Shown: positions 21,355-32,414, counted from the first letter of the stretch. The stretch is DNA of 64,000 bases from Zymoseptoria tritici IPO323 (GCF_000219625.1 NC_018217.1:2604001-2668000), one strand, 5' to 3'. Notes: generated by a model not told the origin, from the sequence alone. Numbers and translations: made by a program.

Positions 21355-24300
21355 ATGGAAGCGACTGGCAGCCGCGATCGCAGCGTCGAATCTGACTCCA
21401 ACATTCAAGTGAGCCGCAAGCGCAGCCTGAGCGAATCGAGCACCAGAGTCGACAGAGAACGCAGCGAGACTCCATCCCTCTTCGTTGAGGAGATTCAGGC
21501 CGCTCCACATTCTAGACAGGATAGCGCGCACGCTGAGCAGACTGCCGAAGGTCCGCAGTTCAGCGAGGAGCCGCACTCCGATGAGGAGCCACAAACCAGC
21601 GAGGAGGTACAATCTACGGAGGAGCCGCATTCCAGCGAGCGAAACACCGACAAGCACGCTCCCAAGCGTATTGCTACAACTTCCAACGCCGTTGCGGCCC
21701 CGTATAGCCTGGACAACGTGGTTCTGGACGAAGAGGGCCGCGTACCAGGCTACAATATTAATGCAGAGCCTCTGCCTCTTCTCGCGATCTTCCATCCGTC
21801 CTTCAAGCTGGCAGAGAAAGATGCTACCACGGCATGCGACCTCGTGATCAACGTCTTTGAGGAGCTCGTGGCTGGTGGCTACAGGAATGACGAAGTGGCA
21901 GTCGTGTGTGGAGACCGTGGACTTGCAGCCTGCAGGAACCCCTCGGAATTCTACCCTGAGATTGGTCCTGTCGCTGTGCTGGGCCCGGCTGGAAGCGGCA
22001 AATCATCCGCAATTAACTCAATGCTGAGTCAAAAGAAGGCTGCTTTCGAGCACGACGGCGATGATCGCGGGACATACGTCCCGGCCGAGTACTGTGCTCC
22101 TCAACAAGACCAGACTACTCCGTACCGCCTTGTCGCTATCTACTATTCTGTGGACGAGATCGAGAGGAGCATCGTCGCATCGTTTGGCGACATCCGTGCT
22201 ATGCTGGTGGAACCCGATGAAGACAGCTTAGACGACAGCGAAGATGAGGTGCTCAAGCAGAAGTTCGACACCGCAGTTGGTTTCTTCACCGACCTACTTT
22301 GTTCCAACAAGCAGTTCCGCACTCCAGCGGAGACGCACGCCTATTTCGAGGACCGCTTGGAGAATGGCGACACCGAGGATGAGGTCTGCGGCGATCTCAT
22401 TGATCTCGTGCATCAATTTTTGGAATTGAGAGACGCTTGTGACGATGAAAAGGAGGTCTACGACATTCAGGACGAGAATGAGCTGCACAGGATCCTCAAG
22501 CAGGTGTCGAGGCCGACTAGGGTGCAAGGCCAGCAGAGGCCTTCGCCATGGCCACTTCTTCAGAAGGTCGTGGTTCATCAAGCTGTACCAATCCTGACCG
22601 CCGGGGTGGTGATCGCCGATACTCCCGGTTTCAACGACCAGAACCTCATCGTCGCCGGAAACACAACGCGGTATCTTAAACAGGCCGGCACCATTCTCAT
22701 CTTCCTGTCCTACAAGCGAATTCAGCAGAACTCTCCGCTGGACCACCTCATTCGTGTGTGCATTTCGCTCGGCAAGATGTACAACATCCGCCTGGTCATC
22801 ACAATGATTGACGATATGAAGCCGCACACGGAAGACGAGAAGGATGATCTTGAAGTCGACGAGAAGGCTCGGCTGGATAAGGCTGAAGCGGCTCTTCGTC
22901 TGCTCGTTATTGAGATCAAGGAGAACGAGGTTGCGAAGCGCGCGGCGAGGGGCCGAGACAATAACAAATTTGCGCAGCTGGACGATGAGCTCGCGAAACT
23001 TGCCATCCGGAAGAAGCAGGCGGAAGTATCGCAGCGGCAAACCAGCACTGACATCCGCTGCCGGGCCCTCCACCGGAGCTTGGTCTCGAGGATCAAGAAC
23101 ATTGAGAAGTCGAAGAACGCCCCAGAGCTTCGTATCAGCTTCCTTTCCAACACGCAGTATCAACGCCACGTCGCTGGATACGAGCCGCTCGATGCGCCTT
23201 GTCTGAGTCTGCTAGGCACCGGCGTGCCCTCGTTGCGGAGGGAGCTGTTTAGTGTGCCGACTTTCGGGAAGCTCCAAAATCTGAAGGGGCTCGCTACAAC
23301 TCGGCTTCCCAACGTGCTTATGGGAGTTGAAGGCATTCTGTTCAAGTCTCACCTTGAGCGCAAAGCCGATGTCGGTCGAACGATCAAGCTAGCTCTCAAG
23401 AAATATCATCGGCCGGCCGAGAAGCTCGTCGACGACGTTTTGACGGCTTTCGACACGTATATTTCGAATGTGGTGAAGGACTCTCTTCCGGGCTGGATGT
23501 ACGATGCGCAGAAGTTGCTCTGCAAGTGGGGCGACGAAGTCCCCGCGGGGACCTTCAAGGCTGTGTGCCAACGCGGAGGTACCTGGATAGCCCACAAGAA
23601 GCTCGGCGACATCAAGTGGAACGCCGCTTTGTTGGACCTCTCCGCCAACCAGCTTTCCCAGGGCTTCAACAAGCTCACCGATGAAGTCGAAGTGCTGCGG
23701 AAAGACTTTGCCACCAACGTCAAGAACTCGTTCGATCAACTCCGTGTCGCCGTGGAAATTTCGAAGGACGCGCAGGGCAAGGATATGGCTCTGTTCTACA
23801 AGTTCGTGAATGGCACTGCTCGTGCGGTGGTGGAGGAGATGAATGGCCGGTTCGATGACTTGAACGACTCAATTTCCCACGTCCGCCACCTTATGACTCT
23901 TGATTCGGACGACAGCTACCTGGCATCTGCCATGAAGTCTACGTGGGAAGAAGCTTCACTCGTGAGCAAGGCCAACTCCACCCCAGTGAGCGGCGTGAAG
24001 AACCCATCTGGAGCGAGACGCAAGCGTCCCCGCAAGCAGGTCCTTATCCACGGCGCTCGCGAGCATGTCATTGCCTCCAAGCTCCGCGGTGACGCTCCCA
24101 ACATTTCTGCCTTCCAGAGTGTTCAGAACTTTGCCCACGAGGATTTCAAAGGTATCCTCAAGAGCTGGGCGGAGGCATGCGAGATTACCGTCAAAGAGGC
24201 ATCGGACAACATTCTGGCCTTCTTCGACACGCACTTCAGGGACACCGAGGACATGAAGACGGAGGATCCCGTGGCGATTGCAAAGCTGAAAAAAGCTGTG

Positions 24301-24378
24301 GATGCGGCGAAGCAAATTGTGGAGGTGTCCATGATTCAGCATCTTGCGGAGTGCGAGGCGTACGAGCAGAGTGGATGA
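21355..24378 (+). CDS. Dynamin-like/SLIP-GC-type large GTPase
   Basis: A single exon of 1007 residues from ATG 21355, which follows a C/A-rich leader. Residues 1-110 are disordered, Ser/Glu-rich, with repeated S-x-E-E-P-type units. The P-loop GPAGSGKS is at 210-217. The G3-like DTPGFND is at 422-428, preceded by a hydrophobic strand. About 110 acidic and variable residues separate the P-loop from a region with YDIQDENELHRILKQ. The position expected for the G4 N/TKxD reads TMIDD (483-487), lacking the lysine. A charged coiled coil follows (about 495-570), then a helical C-terminal half ending near AKLKKAVDAAKQIVE. It resembles fungal proteins annotated as dynamin-family or nuclear SLIP-GC-like GTPases. 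Nucleotide binding is likely; the cellular role is unknown. Confidence 0.8.
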   Translation: MEATGSRDRSVESDSNIQVSRKRSLSESSTRVDRERSETPSLFVEEIQAAPHSRQDSAHAEQTAEGPQFSEEPHSDEEPQTSEEVQSTEEPHSSERNTDKHAPKRIATTSNAVAAPYSLDNVVLDEEGRVPGYNINAEPLPLLAIFHPSFKLAEKDATTACDLVINVFEELVAGGYRNDEVAVVCGDRGLAACRNPSEFYPEIGPVAVLGPAGSGKSSAINSMLSQKKAAFEHDGDDRGTYVPAEYCAPQQDQTTPYRLVAIYYSVDEIERSIVASFGDIRAMLVEPDEDSLDDSEDEVLKQKFDTAVGFFTDLLCSNKQFRTPAETHAYFEDRLENGDTEDEVCGDLIDLVHQFLELRDACDDEKEVYDIQDENELHRILKQVSRPTRVQGQQRPSPWPLLQKVVVHQAVPILTAGVVIADTPGFNDQNLIVAGNTTRYLKQAGTILIFLSYKRIQQNSPLDHLIRVCISLGKMYNIRLVITMIDDMKPHTEDEKDDLEVDEKARLDKAEAALRLLVIEIKENEVAKRAARGRDNNKFAQLDDELAKLAIRKKQAEVSQRQTSTDIRCRALHRSLVSRIKNIEKSKNAPELRISFLSNTQYQRHVAGYEPLDAPCLSLLGTGVPSLRRELFSVPTFGKLQNLKGLATTRLPNVLMGVEGILFKSHLERKADVGRTIKLALKKYHRPAEKLVDDVLTAFDTYISNVVKDSLPGWMYDAQKLLCKWGDEVPAGTFKAVCQRGGTWIAHKKLGDIKWNAALLDLSANQLSQGFNKLTDEVEVLRKDFATNVKNSFDQLRVAVEISKDAQGKDMALFYKFVNGTARAVVEEMNGRFDDLNDSISHVRHLMTLDSDDSYLASAMKSTWEEASLVSKANSTPVSGVKNPSGARRKRPRKQVLIHGAREHVIASKLRGDAPNISAFQSVQNFAHEDFKGILKSWAEACEITVKEASDNILAFFDTHFRDTEDMKTEDPVAIAKLKKAVDAAKQIVEVSMIQHLAECEAYEQSG

Positions 24379-25326
24379 ACAGGTGGTCAGCGGGTAGCGC
24401 CCACACGAGCTGTGCAGACACTTGCAACGTACGGGAGCAGCATCAGCTGCTTCTGAGAAGAACGAGTGCGGTTCGCACGGGCATGGGACTTTTTGATTTC
24501 CGATCAGAAAGAGTGGTCATGCGGATCTGGGTCTCGGAGCCCAGCGAAGTACGAACTGAATTACGATGTATATTAGGACCTTCAAGAGTAGGTATTACGA
24601 AGCTCACGAATATCATGAACACAAATGATGTCCTTCTCCTTCCCAGTGACCTTCTCCACCTGTACCTTCCTAATATCTTGCAAGATTGCTGCATGGCACT
24701 GACCCTCATCGTTCATGGTCTCCTAACAACGCAGCGTCACCTTGAACCCATTCGTCCAACCTAATCTACACAACGATCCCGAGAAATACAAAGGCACAGA
24801 GGCGAGAGACATGACACCGGCATCCGACTTCCAGTCCTCTGTTCGCAGCGTATGTCGTCGCTCCCACCGCAGAATCCGCCGAGCTGCAAGGACAACAGGT
24901 GCCAAAGCCTACCTACGATACCAGAAAGTGAAGAAGGGCATTTCAACGACGGCCACCAAAGCAAGAAAACACAAGATTGTCGGAGGACGGATACAGTAAA
25001 GCCATCAATCGCTGCTTTTGCCTTGGGAGCGGTGCCAGACACGTCTCACATATGTCGCCATGCTTTGTACACGTCGGTCGTACAGCCTTCTCCGGCTTCA
25101 ACCTCAGATTCCACCTACAGGCATCTTTATACAACGCACATGCCAACCTACTGCTGGCCGTATCTCAAGCGAGACACTTTCCCCACCGAAAAACTACGCC
25201 CGTGACCTACTCTGCCTTCATACGACGCATCAATCGGAGCACTACGCATCTCCCTCCATTGTCAGGCGACAGAAGCACGATCCACCTCCCTCCAAATCTG
25301 GGCGACTCCACCGGCAAATCACAACG
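24379..25326. other. Intergenic region
   Basis: No supported gene. A basic 62-codon ORF (ATG 24811, stop before 25000) is present but has no recognisable features. Bases 25100-25326 look like a promoter/leader for the small ORF at 25327, with a TATA-like TTTATAC near 25126 and C/A-rich sequence before the ATG. Confidence 0.5.
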
Positions 25327-25473
25327 ATGCATCTCCACATCGTTACCCTCTTCGCCCTCCTACCTACGTCCTGCTTGGCTTGCAACTGGGTCTGCATCTG
25401 TCTGAAAGCAGACGGCACACCCAATTGTGACATTGTCGTTCACGGCGTCCATCAACATGGATATGATGGCTAA
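25327..25473 (+). CDS. Candidate small secreted cysteine-containing peptide
   Basis: A 48-residue ORF. The first 18 residues (MHLHIVTLFALLPTSCLA) form a good signal peptide with an A-x-C-type boundary. The mature ~30 residues contain four closely spaced cysteines within about 15 residues (C-x3-C-x-C-x8-C), then a His/Gly-rich tail. The start context (ACG ATG) and the C/A-rich upstream sequence resemble real fungal leaders. No homologous family is recognised. The ORF may be complete, may be the first exon of a longer gene, or may be chance. It is too short for coding statistics. Confidence 0.35.
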   Translation: MHLHIVTLFALLPTSCLACNWVCICLKADGTPNCDIVVHGVHQHGYDG

Positions 25474-25900
25474 ACGCCCTGGACGGGCACCTTCGTCATC
25501 GTGGTGGGAACAACGCGAGGCAGCGTGTGTTAGACCTGCAAGGTCAGCAAGATGGAGTCTTGTGGAATAGGGCGCTCGCAATAACCTAGCATGGGCACCC
25601 TGGCGACTGAGGGGTCCGGAGCAATTGCGGAAAAGACAACGGTCGGTCCGCTGTTATCAGGGGCGCTCGAACGCGCTGTTCAATTATCGAGAGTACCGCG
25701 AGAACTGGTTGTCTGCTTCAGCGTATCACTTACGGAGCAGATGAGGAGCCCAACCTGAATCCATCCTTCTAATTGCAGTTGGCAGGGTTGCATCCTTTCA
25801 TCACATTCTTCGCCCGCCGATGCGTACATCCTCCATTTAAGTAGACACGTTGAGTGTAACATCGCTCTCCTTTCCATTTCCGATCCTCCAAAGGTGTAGC
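25474..25900. other. Intergenic region
   Basis: The 3' flank of the glycine cleavage H gene. No feature recognised. Confidence 0.6.
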
Positions 25901-26547
25901 TCAGTGATCATCAGCCTCCTCCGTGAACTTCTTGTATGCCTCGCCGTCCATCAGAGCACTGATCTCGTCGGCCGCGGACACCTTGATCTTCGCCAACCAG
26001 CCGTCCGCCTCCGGGCTCTTGTTGATCGTTGCAGGCTTGTCCTCCAACACGCTGTTGGCCTCGAGGACGACTCCGCTCACGGGCGACATGATATCGGAGG
26101 CGGATTTGACAGACTCGACGGCTCCGATAGAGGACCCTGCTGTGACTTCAAGATCGGCAGTCGGAAGCTCGACGAAGACAACATCTCCTAGGGCTTTCGC
26201 GGCGTATTCGGAGATTCCAATCGTGGCTGCATGGTCGGGTCAGTCGGCCGGAAAGTCATCGTTGGTGTGAATCGCATGTACCAGTTGTGCCGTCCTCGCC
26301 CAACTCCACCCACTCGTGATCCTCAGTGTAACGCTTCTCCCACGCTGTGCATCAATCAGTGTGCTGCCCAAATGCTTCCTGATCCATCTCATGTCCCACC
26401 TTTCGCGCTTGCGGTGAAGCTCCGAACGGCTGGCGCGAACGCAGGCTTCTGAGCTCGGAGGCGCAAGTACTGCGGCCGACTGCACTTGGTGAACGTCGAA
26501 GAGGCGACAGAGCGAGCGAACATGCGGCTGACCAAGGGAGGTGCCAT
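25901..26547 (-). CDS. gcvH: Glycine cleavage system H protein, mitochondrial
   Basis: Minus-strand exons 26547-26400, 26344-26282 and 26226-25901, with introns of 55 nt each that restore frame (phases 1 and 1). The product is 178 residues. An N-terminal Arg/Ser/Ala-rich presequence (about 1-48) targets mitochondria. The H-protein fold follows: YTEDHEWVE, GISEYAAKALGDVVFVELP, and the lipoylation site VESVKSASDI, whose Lys carries lipoamide, then SPVSGVVLEAN and PEADGWLAKIKV. It shuttles the aminomethyl group between P, T and L proteins in glycine decarboxylation. It is transcribed divergently from the mitochondrial ribosomal protein gene with only 184 bp between start codons. Confidence 0.95.
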
Positions 26548-26731
26548 TTCGACGTCCGATCTGAGTTGTGAGTGTGTGTGAGAGACAGAGGGGAATCCTG
26601 AGCTGTCAATGCTCGAGGTAGGTATTCGCCGGTTATCGCCGGCGATAAGATTTCTTGGCTCCGACTTCACGACTTCGCTTCGTGAGACTACTTTGAGTAT
26701 TCGCATCCTGACTGTCTCCTGGATCATCGCG
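26548..26731. promoter_or_regulatory. Short divergent promoter for gcvH and bS6m
   Basis: 184 bp separate the two start codons. Both products are mitochondrial, so co-regulation from this bidirectional promoter is plausible but is inferred from spacing only. Confidence 0.55.
26633..26648. promoter_or_regulatory. 16-bp perfect palindrome with paired GATA sites
   Basis: TTATCGCCGGCGATAA reads identically on both strands and holds two inverted GATAA cores. HGATAR sites bind fungal GATA factors such as the nitrogen regulators AreA/Nit2. It sits between gcvH and bS6m, about 85 bp from each ATG. The palindrome is certain; the binding is inferred. Confidence 0.5.
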
Positions 26732-27202
26732 ATGCTTTACGAACTAATAGGCGTGGTATGAAGAGTCAGCTGAGATATTGTGATAAGTCGCTGACAATAG
26801 CAGGTCCGCCCTGGCCGCAGTGTCAACGAGATCAAAGAGTCCGCCTCTTCCGCCCGCGACAAAACCACCAACTAACCCTTCAGCAGAATCACCAAAACGA
26901 CCGGTAACATCGTCCTCGCTGCCGGCGGCGTTGTGCGCGGCATCACAAACTGGGGAACCTTCACATTACCGAAGCCTGCACGGAAGCAGGGCGCTACCTA
27001 CCACGAAGGCCACTACTTCATCCTCCGATTCGACTCGAGCGCACGAACACAACATACCGTCCGACGAACACTAGGTCTCGATCCGCGAATGATTCGATAC
27101 AGCGTCGTGCAGATGGGTAGCAAATTGCAGGAGATCAAGGATGTGGCTGGAAAGGTGGAGTGGAAGGCTGTTGCGAATACAGGACCTCCTCTATCTGGTT
27201 AA
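26732..27202 (+). CDS. mrp17: Mitochondrial small-subunit ribosomal protein bS6m (Mrp17)
   Basis: Exons 26732-26755, 26804-26838 and 26887-27202 (introns of 48 nt each) give 124 residues. The bacterial S6-type fold is recognised from MLYELIGVVRPG, GGVVRGITNWGTFTLPKPA, GHYFILRFDSSARTQ and TVRRTLGLDPRMIRYSVV. It is a component of the mitoribosome small subunit. The acceptor of intron 2 is a CAGCAG tandem; the second gives NEIKEITKTTGN, the more family-like junction, while the first would change the junction to include one extra codon. The donors GTATGA and GTCCGC are the weaker points. Confidence 0.92.
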
Positions 27203-28255
27203 GGTCGGGAACAAGCAGAGCGCTTGCTCGGCGGAATTGCATGTACAGCAGGATATTGGGCATGGTCGGCGTTTGGGGGTTTTGCAGGATGGGTGTAAGA
27301 GCTGTCGATGGAAATACGCGGAAATTACTCGTCCGAAGCGCTGTGGTCAGGCATAGTAGGGAGCAATAGAGAATCATAAGAAGGTGCCATCATCTCCGCG
27401 ATAATTCGACCCACGGTGAGAGGTATCGGCATGCGATTCCGATGTAACATGAACTTCGCGGACCATGGTCATGTAATCTGACCAGACATGCTCTCGAACC
27501 GTACAGCTAAGTAACCCGGACGTCCTAATAGCCGTCTTGGTAACATAACCAGACATTCTATCGTCAGTGGGTCAACCTCTCGGCCGTACGGGTAACTTAG
27601 CAGGACATCCTCTTAGCCATCCCGGTAGACCTACCAGTAAGTTAGCAGGACGGGTCATCATCCATACAGGTATCGTACCGGGACATCCTCTGAGCCGTAC
27701 CGGTAACTGACCAAGACATCATATCAATCGTGCCCATAACTTAGCAGAACACCCTATTCGTCGTGCCGATAACTTAGCAGGAAGTCATGTTGACCATACC
27801 GAACCCATCCAGATTGTCCCGTTAGCCGCATACGTACCTCGGCCGGACATTGAAGGAGGCCTCAAGGTAACCTGCCGGCCGTCCTCGGTACTGACTCTTG
27901 CCCGAAAAGGACGCGAGAGAATCGTGTTTCGTGCCGCGAAAAGGAGATCCCAACTGAGGAGCCTCGAGGAGATATCAACAACCGAAATTGAGACTGGAGA
28001 AGGTAGCAAGCAAATTATGTGATTCGCGGCAAAAGGGCCGGAGCCTTTCGCTATTACTTTTACACGTGTCGCTTGAACGCCCCATGCTGCTGTGGCTCTG
28101 ACTCTGCACAAGAAGCGCACCCGCGGCCGATGCAAAAAAGACGCATTAACTGTACCGCGAACGGCGGGCTGATGCCATTGCCTCCCTCACTTGGACGACC
28201 TTGCCAGATCGCTTTTCTTTCACACTCCCAGTCCCAACCGGTTCGCCGACTTCAG
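27203..28255. other. Convergent intergenic region holding a minisatellite
   Basis: The 3' flanks of bS6m (+) and EDC4 (-). The middle is occupied by a degenerate tandem repeat (about 27496-27856). The rest shows no gene. Confidence 0.65.
27496..27856. repeat. Degenerate ~33-bp minisatellite
   Basis: About nine to ten diverged units of 30-34 bp (some longer) share the cores GCCGTACCGGTAACTTAG and CAGGACATCCTCT. The clearest copies are 27583-27615 (GCCGTACGGGTAACTTAGC...), 27694-27727, and the following two with ATAACTTAGCAG. Copies differ at many positions, so the array is old. No ORF follows the period. Confidence 0.75.
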
Positions 28256-31200
28256 TCATTGACAGATCCTCCGAATCTCCTGCACATTCTTGTTGAGGCT
28301 CATGACCGTGCGCAAGGTCGGATCATTCGGCGTCGTCTCCGAGATCTGCATGTACACGCCCTGCAGACGCTGAGCGATCACATCCATGATCTTGGGCGCC
28401 ACATCGCGGATGTCGTTGTCGCGCACGTCGATGTGCTTGAGAACGAGATCGAGCCACTCGAGACGCTGCTCCACGTAAGTATCGAAGCTGGAGGTAACAG
28501 CGGCGGACACGGTGAGGGCCACCAGTGGCGAGACGGTGGTGAGGTAGCTGGGGTTGACGCGGACGAAGAGCTTGTCGAATACCTCGGCTTGACGGTCAGA
28601 GGAGATCCACTGTTGGTAATGTTAGCTGGTGTTGGCAGTACGCGTGGAAACAAACAAAATTTCTTACCTGAATGGTGGCCTCTTCGTAACGACCGTCAAT
28701 GAGCATCTGCGTCATCCTAGCGACATCCTGATCCTCTGGCTCGGCCTGAACTTCAGCTGAAGCGCTATCACTTCCAGTGTTTGCCGATGGCTGCGGAGCG
28801 GACTTGTTTTCGCGCTGCATCTTCAAAATCTGCTCCTGGAAAGCCGTCTGGCTAGCGGCCATGTCTTGCATCGTGGCGGATAGCGTGCGAACAATATTCG
28901 ACAGCTCCTCGATCTTCGCATTGTCCTGCTGGCGCTGAGCCTCGGCCGAACGCTGCTGCTGGCCAAGTCTGCTCTCAAGATCGGCGATCATCTTCTGAGA
29001 AGCTTGAGTCGCCATGCCGGGAAGCTGCTTCTGCAACAATTGATCGACTCTCTCCTGCACCTTGGCAGCGACGTGGTTCCCAGTAATGTCAGAGATGGCA
29101 CGCTGGATCTCTTTGTCCTTGAGAGTGGATTGAAGGGTAGTTGAGAGCTGAGCCTTCATCGCAGCAGCGACACTGGTGTTCAACTCCTTGGGAAGGGACT
29201 CGGCAATCTTGCGATCAATCACCTTACCGGTGACCTCAGTCAATGCCGGTACAACGTCGCGCTCGATGCGTGCGGAGATGATCTTGTTCAAGCTTGCATC
29301 CACGTTCTCCGTGAGGGTCGACGATACAAGACGGAGAAGTGCGTCCTGCCTCGCGCCGGCGGCAGCATCATTGACACGCTTGTCAGCATCCAGGCGCTGA
29401 TAGAGCGACTCAAATTGCTGGCCAATACGAGCGTCAATGCCCTCGTAGGAGACGGTCGGCTCGATAGCGGTCGATGTGGGAGCTACCATGGCCTTGCTGG
29501 AGGCTTCAGGAGTAAGCACAGCTTGGTTCGGCGATTTCGAGCGTTGTGCGGCGTGCGAGTAGGAGTCGGCAGTGTTGAGAGGTGGGTTGGTCGATGTCGA
29601 TGGCAGAGACACCGATGGGGCCGCTGTAAAGGAGTCTCGTGGAACGCCGTTGGCAGCAGCGGGTGAAGGCGTGGCGACAGGCTCCTTCTTGATGTCCGGC
29701 TTCGTCGGCGTTGCACTCTTAGCAGTCTCAGCCTTCTTGACGCTGGCCTGCTTTGTTGCTTGCTTCGTAGGAGACTCAGTTGTGCCGGTCGTCTCGCTCG
29801 CTGCCTTCTGTGGAGGCACAAGATCAGTAACCTCAATGACACCCTCCTTGAGACCATCCTTCGGATTCACCATCTTGCCCGCTGCATCCCAGCCTAAGTC
29901 CTCGCGTTTGATGCTAACACCCGCAACACCCTTGGAGTGCACAATGTACAACTCGAACAACGTCTCTTCGGGGGTGCCCTTGTCCCCAGCATTCTCGACT
30001 GGAACGCGAAGCATGTCCACACTGCGCAGTTCTCCGATCCGGGCGAAAGAGAACTCTCGAATTCCACTCATGATGGCGGTACTATCCGGCTTCGCGAGGC
30101 TAGGATCAGATTGAGCGAGCATGCTGATATATCGAGCTTGAGGCATGGTCGGAAGCTTGTACTTTGGCGCACTCAGATGGATGAAGTAGATGCTGTTCCG
30201 AGTGGGATGTCCGATTGTAATGATGCAGGTCGTGGGATGGTAGCTGATGCTGCAGATACCATCGCTGTCCTTTTCGTGAGGAAGGCGAATCTCCTGAACA
30301 GCCTTGCCGAGACCAAGGTCCCACAGCTGAAGGATGTGGTTCTGCTTGAAGCCGATGATGACATATCTGAGCGCACACCCCTTGGTCATGGGCCTGTCCT
30401 TATCAAGGAACATGATCGAGGATACCGATGGCTTCTCATCCGGCTTGCTGCCAGAGGTCGCTGCATTCATCGTCCACAGCGGCTCAGCCAACTCCACAGG
30501 ATCATGCTTGACCTCATTCAGGTCGCATGCACGAGTGGTCAGCTCGCGAACATCCCAAAACTTGAAGCGCCCGTTCTTATCGAGGCTCGCAATGACCGTG
30601 TCGTCCTCGGACCAGCAGAAATCCTTTCCTGCCTTTCCAGTGTTGATCTTGAGAGTGTGATCAGCGAAATACTTCTCACTATCGACCTTGCGAGTCTCGG
30701 AGGAGCAGTAAGCGTCCTCCTTGACCTTGTCCGGAGTTATGATGAAGATGTGCTTGCCCCTCGCAATGGCAAAGTATTCCACGTGGCGGGAGCTCATCTT
30801 CGCGCGGGTCTTGACAGGTGAGCCAGAGGTATTCTCTTCCACAGTTTGAACGGCGGGCATGACAAAGCCTTGGGCTTCGACATCGTCATCTGCGAACAGG
30901 TCTCCTCGAGACTTGGCAAGAGAAGTCCAGAAGACGGAGCCGCTGACACCGGTACCAAGTACAGTCTCGACATCGTGTTCGACGGTGCAAAGCTGAACGT
31001 TGAAGACGCGCTCACCACTTGAGCGGAACACTTGCTTGTGCGTGCCGCTGTCTTGGCGAATGATCCTGAAACCGCCGTTGTCCTTCTTGGTCGCAACCTG
31101 AGCATATACTATATGCGTCTGGCTTGCGGTGGCGAGAGAGCGGTCGATCTGGTCAAAATCCTTCTTGAGCGTGGCAATCTGCATGTAGTTGTCTTGACGC

Positions 31201-32414
31201 ATTGGCCGTGCGGGCCGCTTCGTGCTCGCGGCCTTGATCTGGACGGAGATGAAGGGCTTCATTGGCAGGCTGTACACTTCGACCATGGAAGTGGAAATCT
31301 CTTCCTCTGCGCTCTCCCAGCTCGACTGAACGTCGCCCGCCTCATTGCCATTGTCTATCTTCTCCTTCTTGAGAGCGTTCTCTTTCTTGAAATCGTTCTC
31401 CTTGAGAGCGGGCTGTGTAGCTTCCGCGAGAGCCTTCTCCACCTGCTTGTCGACCCGCTCGCCGACTCCTTCAAGCACTTCGGCAACGCTCTGGTGTGCA
31501 GTGCCGGCTGTGTCATTCGATCCAAGCTTGCGAATCTTGGCCTCCGGTGCGCCACCCTCGCCGTGTTGGGAGGATGTAGTGTCGCGACTATGCTTGAGAA
31601 TTTCGATCTTCTTCGGCTCGTTCGAGGCATCGGGTTTGGGACTACGTGCGTGGTTGAGGGGCGAGGACGTGTGGAGCTCGTTGAATGGGTTCACGTATGT
31701 GAACCTGCCAGCTTGATTTGCTTGTGGCGCTTCGAACGCATTGCCGCTGCTCATCGGGCTGCCGAATTGTCGCTGTGTATTGTCGACTTTCGTCGCAGCG
31801 AAGCTCTGAGTAAGGTTGTCCACATCTGTATTGCTGATCTCAGCTTTTGCCTCATCCTGCTGCTGCGTTTGCTGTGTTGCTGGTCCCTTCGGCTTCAAGA
31901 GCAATCCGAGCAGGAAATCTTGTGGGTTGGCACCGGAGTTCGGTTGAGAGTCGGACTTCTCGACCATAGGTGACTGCTTGATATTGGCTGAAGGCTGACG
32001 TTGGAGGTTTGACATGAGACCGTGAGCTGACAGTGGACGTTGGTCGCGACCTTGTAGTGATTGTATGCTCGGCGACTGAGCGGACGAGTGGCGGTTGGCT
32101 TGAACGTTTTGAAGATTTGCCATTGGACTGGACTGGCCTTGCTGCTGACCGGCCTGTCCATTGAACTTGAGCAAGTTCAGCAGATTGTTCGTTCGGTCGG
32201 TGTCAGGTGCCGGCGAGCCAGTGGCGGAAGCAGGCTGCATGATGTTGGAGTATGCTGGTGGTGAAGTCAACCCCGCGGTCGAAGAGACTGAACGCTGAGC
32301 CCATAGGGACTGCTGGGGAGCGGTGTTTTGTGATGGCTGCGGTCCAGCTTGTGACTGTGTTTGCGGTGCGTTTTCCTTCAAACGGCGCAAGAGCTCCTGC
32401 AAATCGTCACCCAT
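28256..32414 (-). CDS. EDC4/Ge-1-type decapping scaffold (Pdc1)
   Basis: Minus-strand exons 32414-28668 and 28609-28256 with a 58-nt intron (GTAAGA donor) make 1366 residues, near the size of animal EDC4. The start MGDDLQELLRRLKENA is the first ATG. Residues 15-330 are Gln/Ser/Pro-rich and disordered. Residues ~370-780 form a WD40-like propeller (CWSEDDTVIASLDKNGRFKFWD, ILQLWDLGLGKAVQ, CSISYHPTTCIITIGH). A Thr/Lys/Pro linker follows, then a long helical C-terminus ending ISSDRQAEVFDKLFVRVNP, DVRDNDIRDVAPKIMDV and SLNKNVQEIRRICQ. By family knowledge the protein scaffolds Dcp2/Edc3 in P-bodies and promotes mRNA decapping. The downstream small exon is essential, since without it the conserved C-terminal domain is lost. 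Confidence 0.9.

Noticed and set aside
24811..24999. Basic 62-codon ORF (Lys/Arg-rich)
   Set aside because: Short, single, no homology known; could be chance in C/A-rich sequence.
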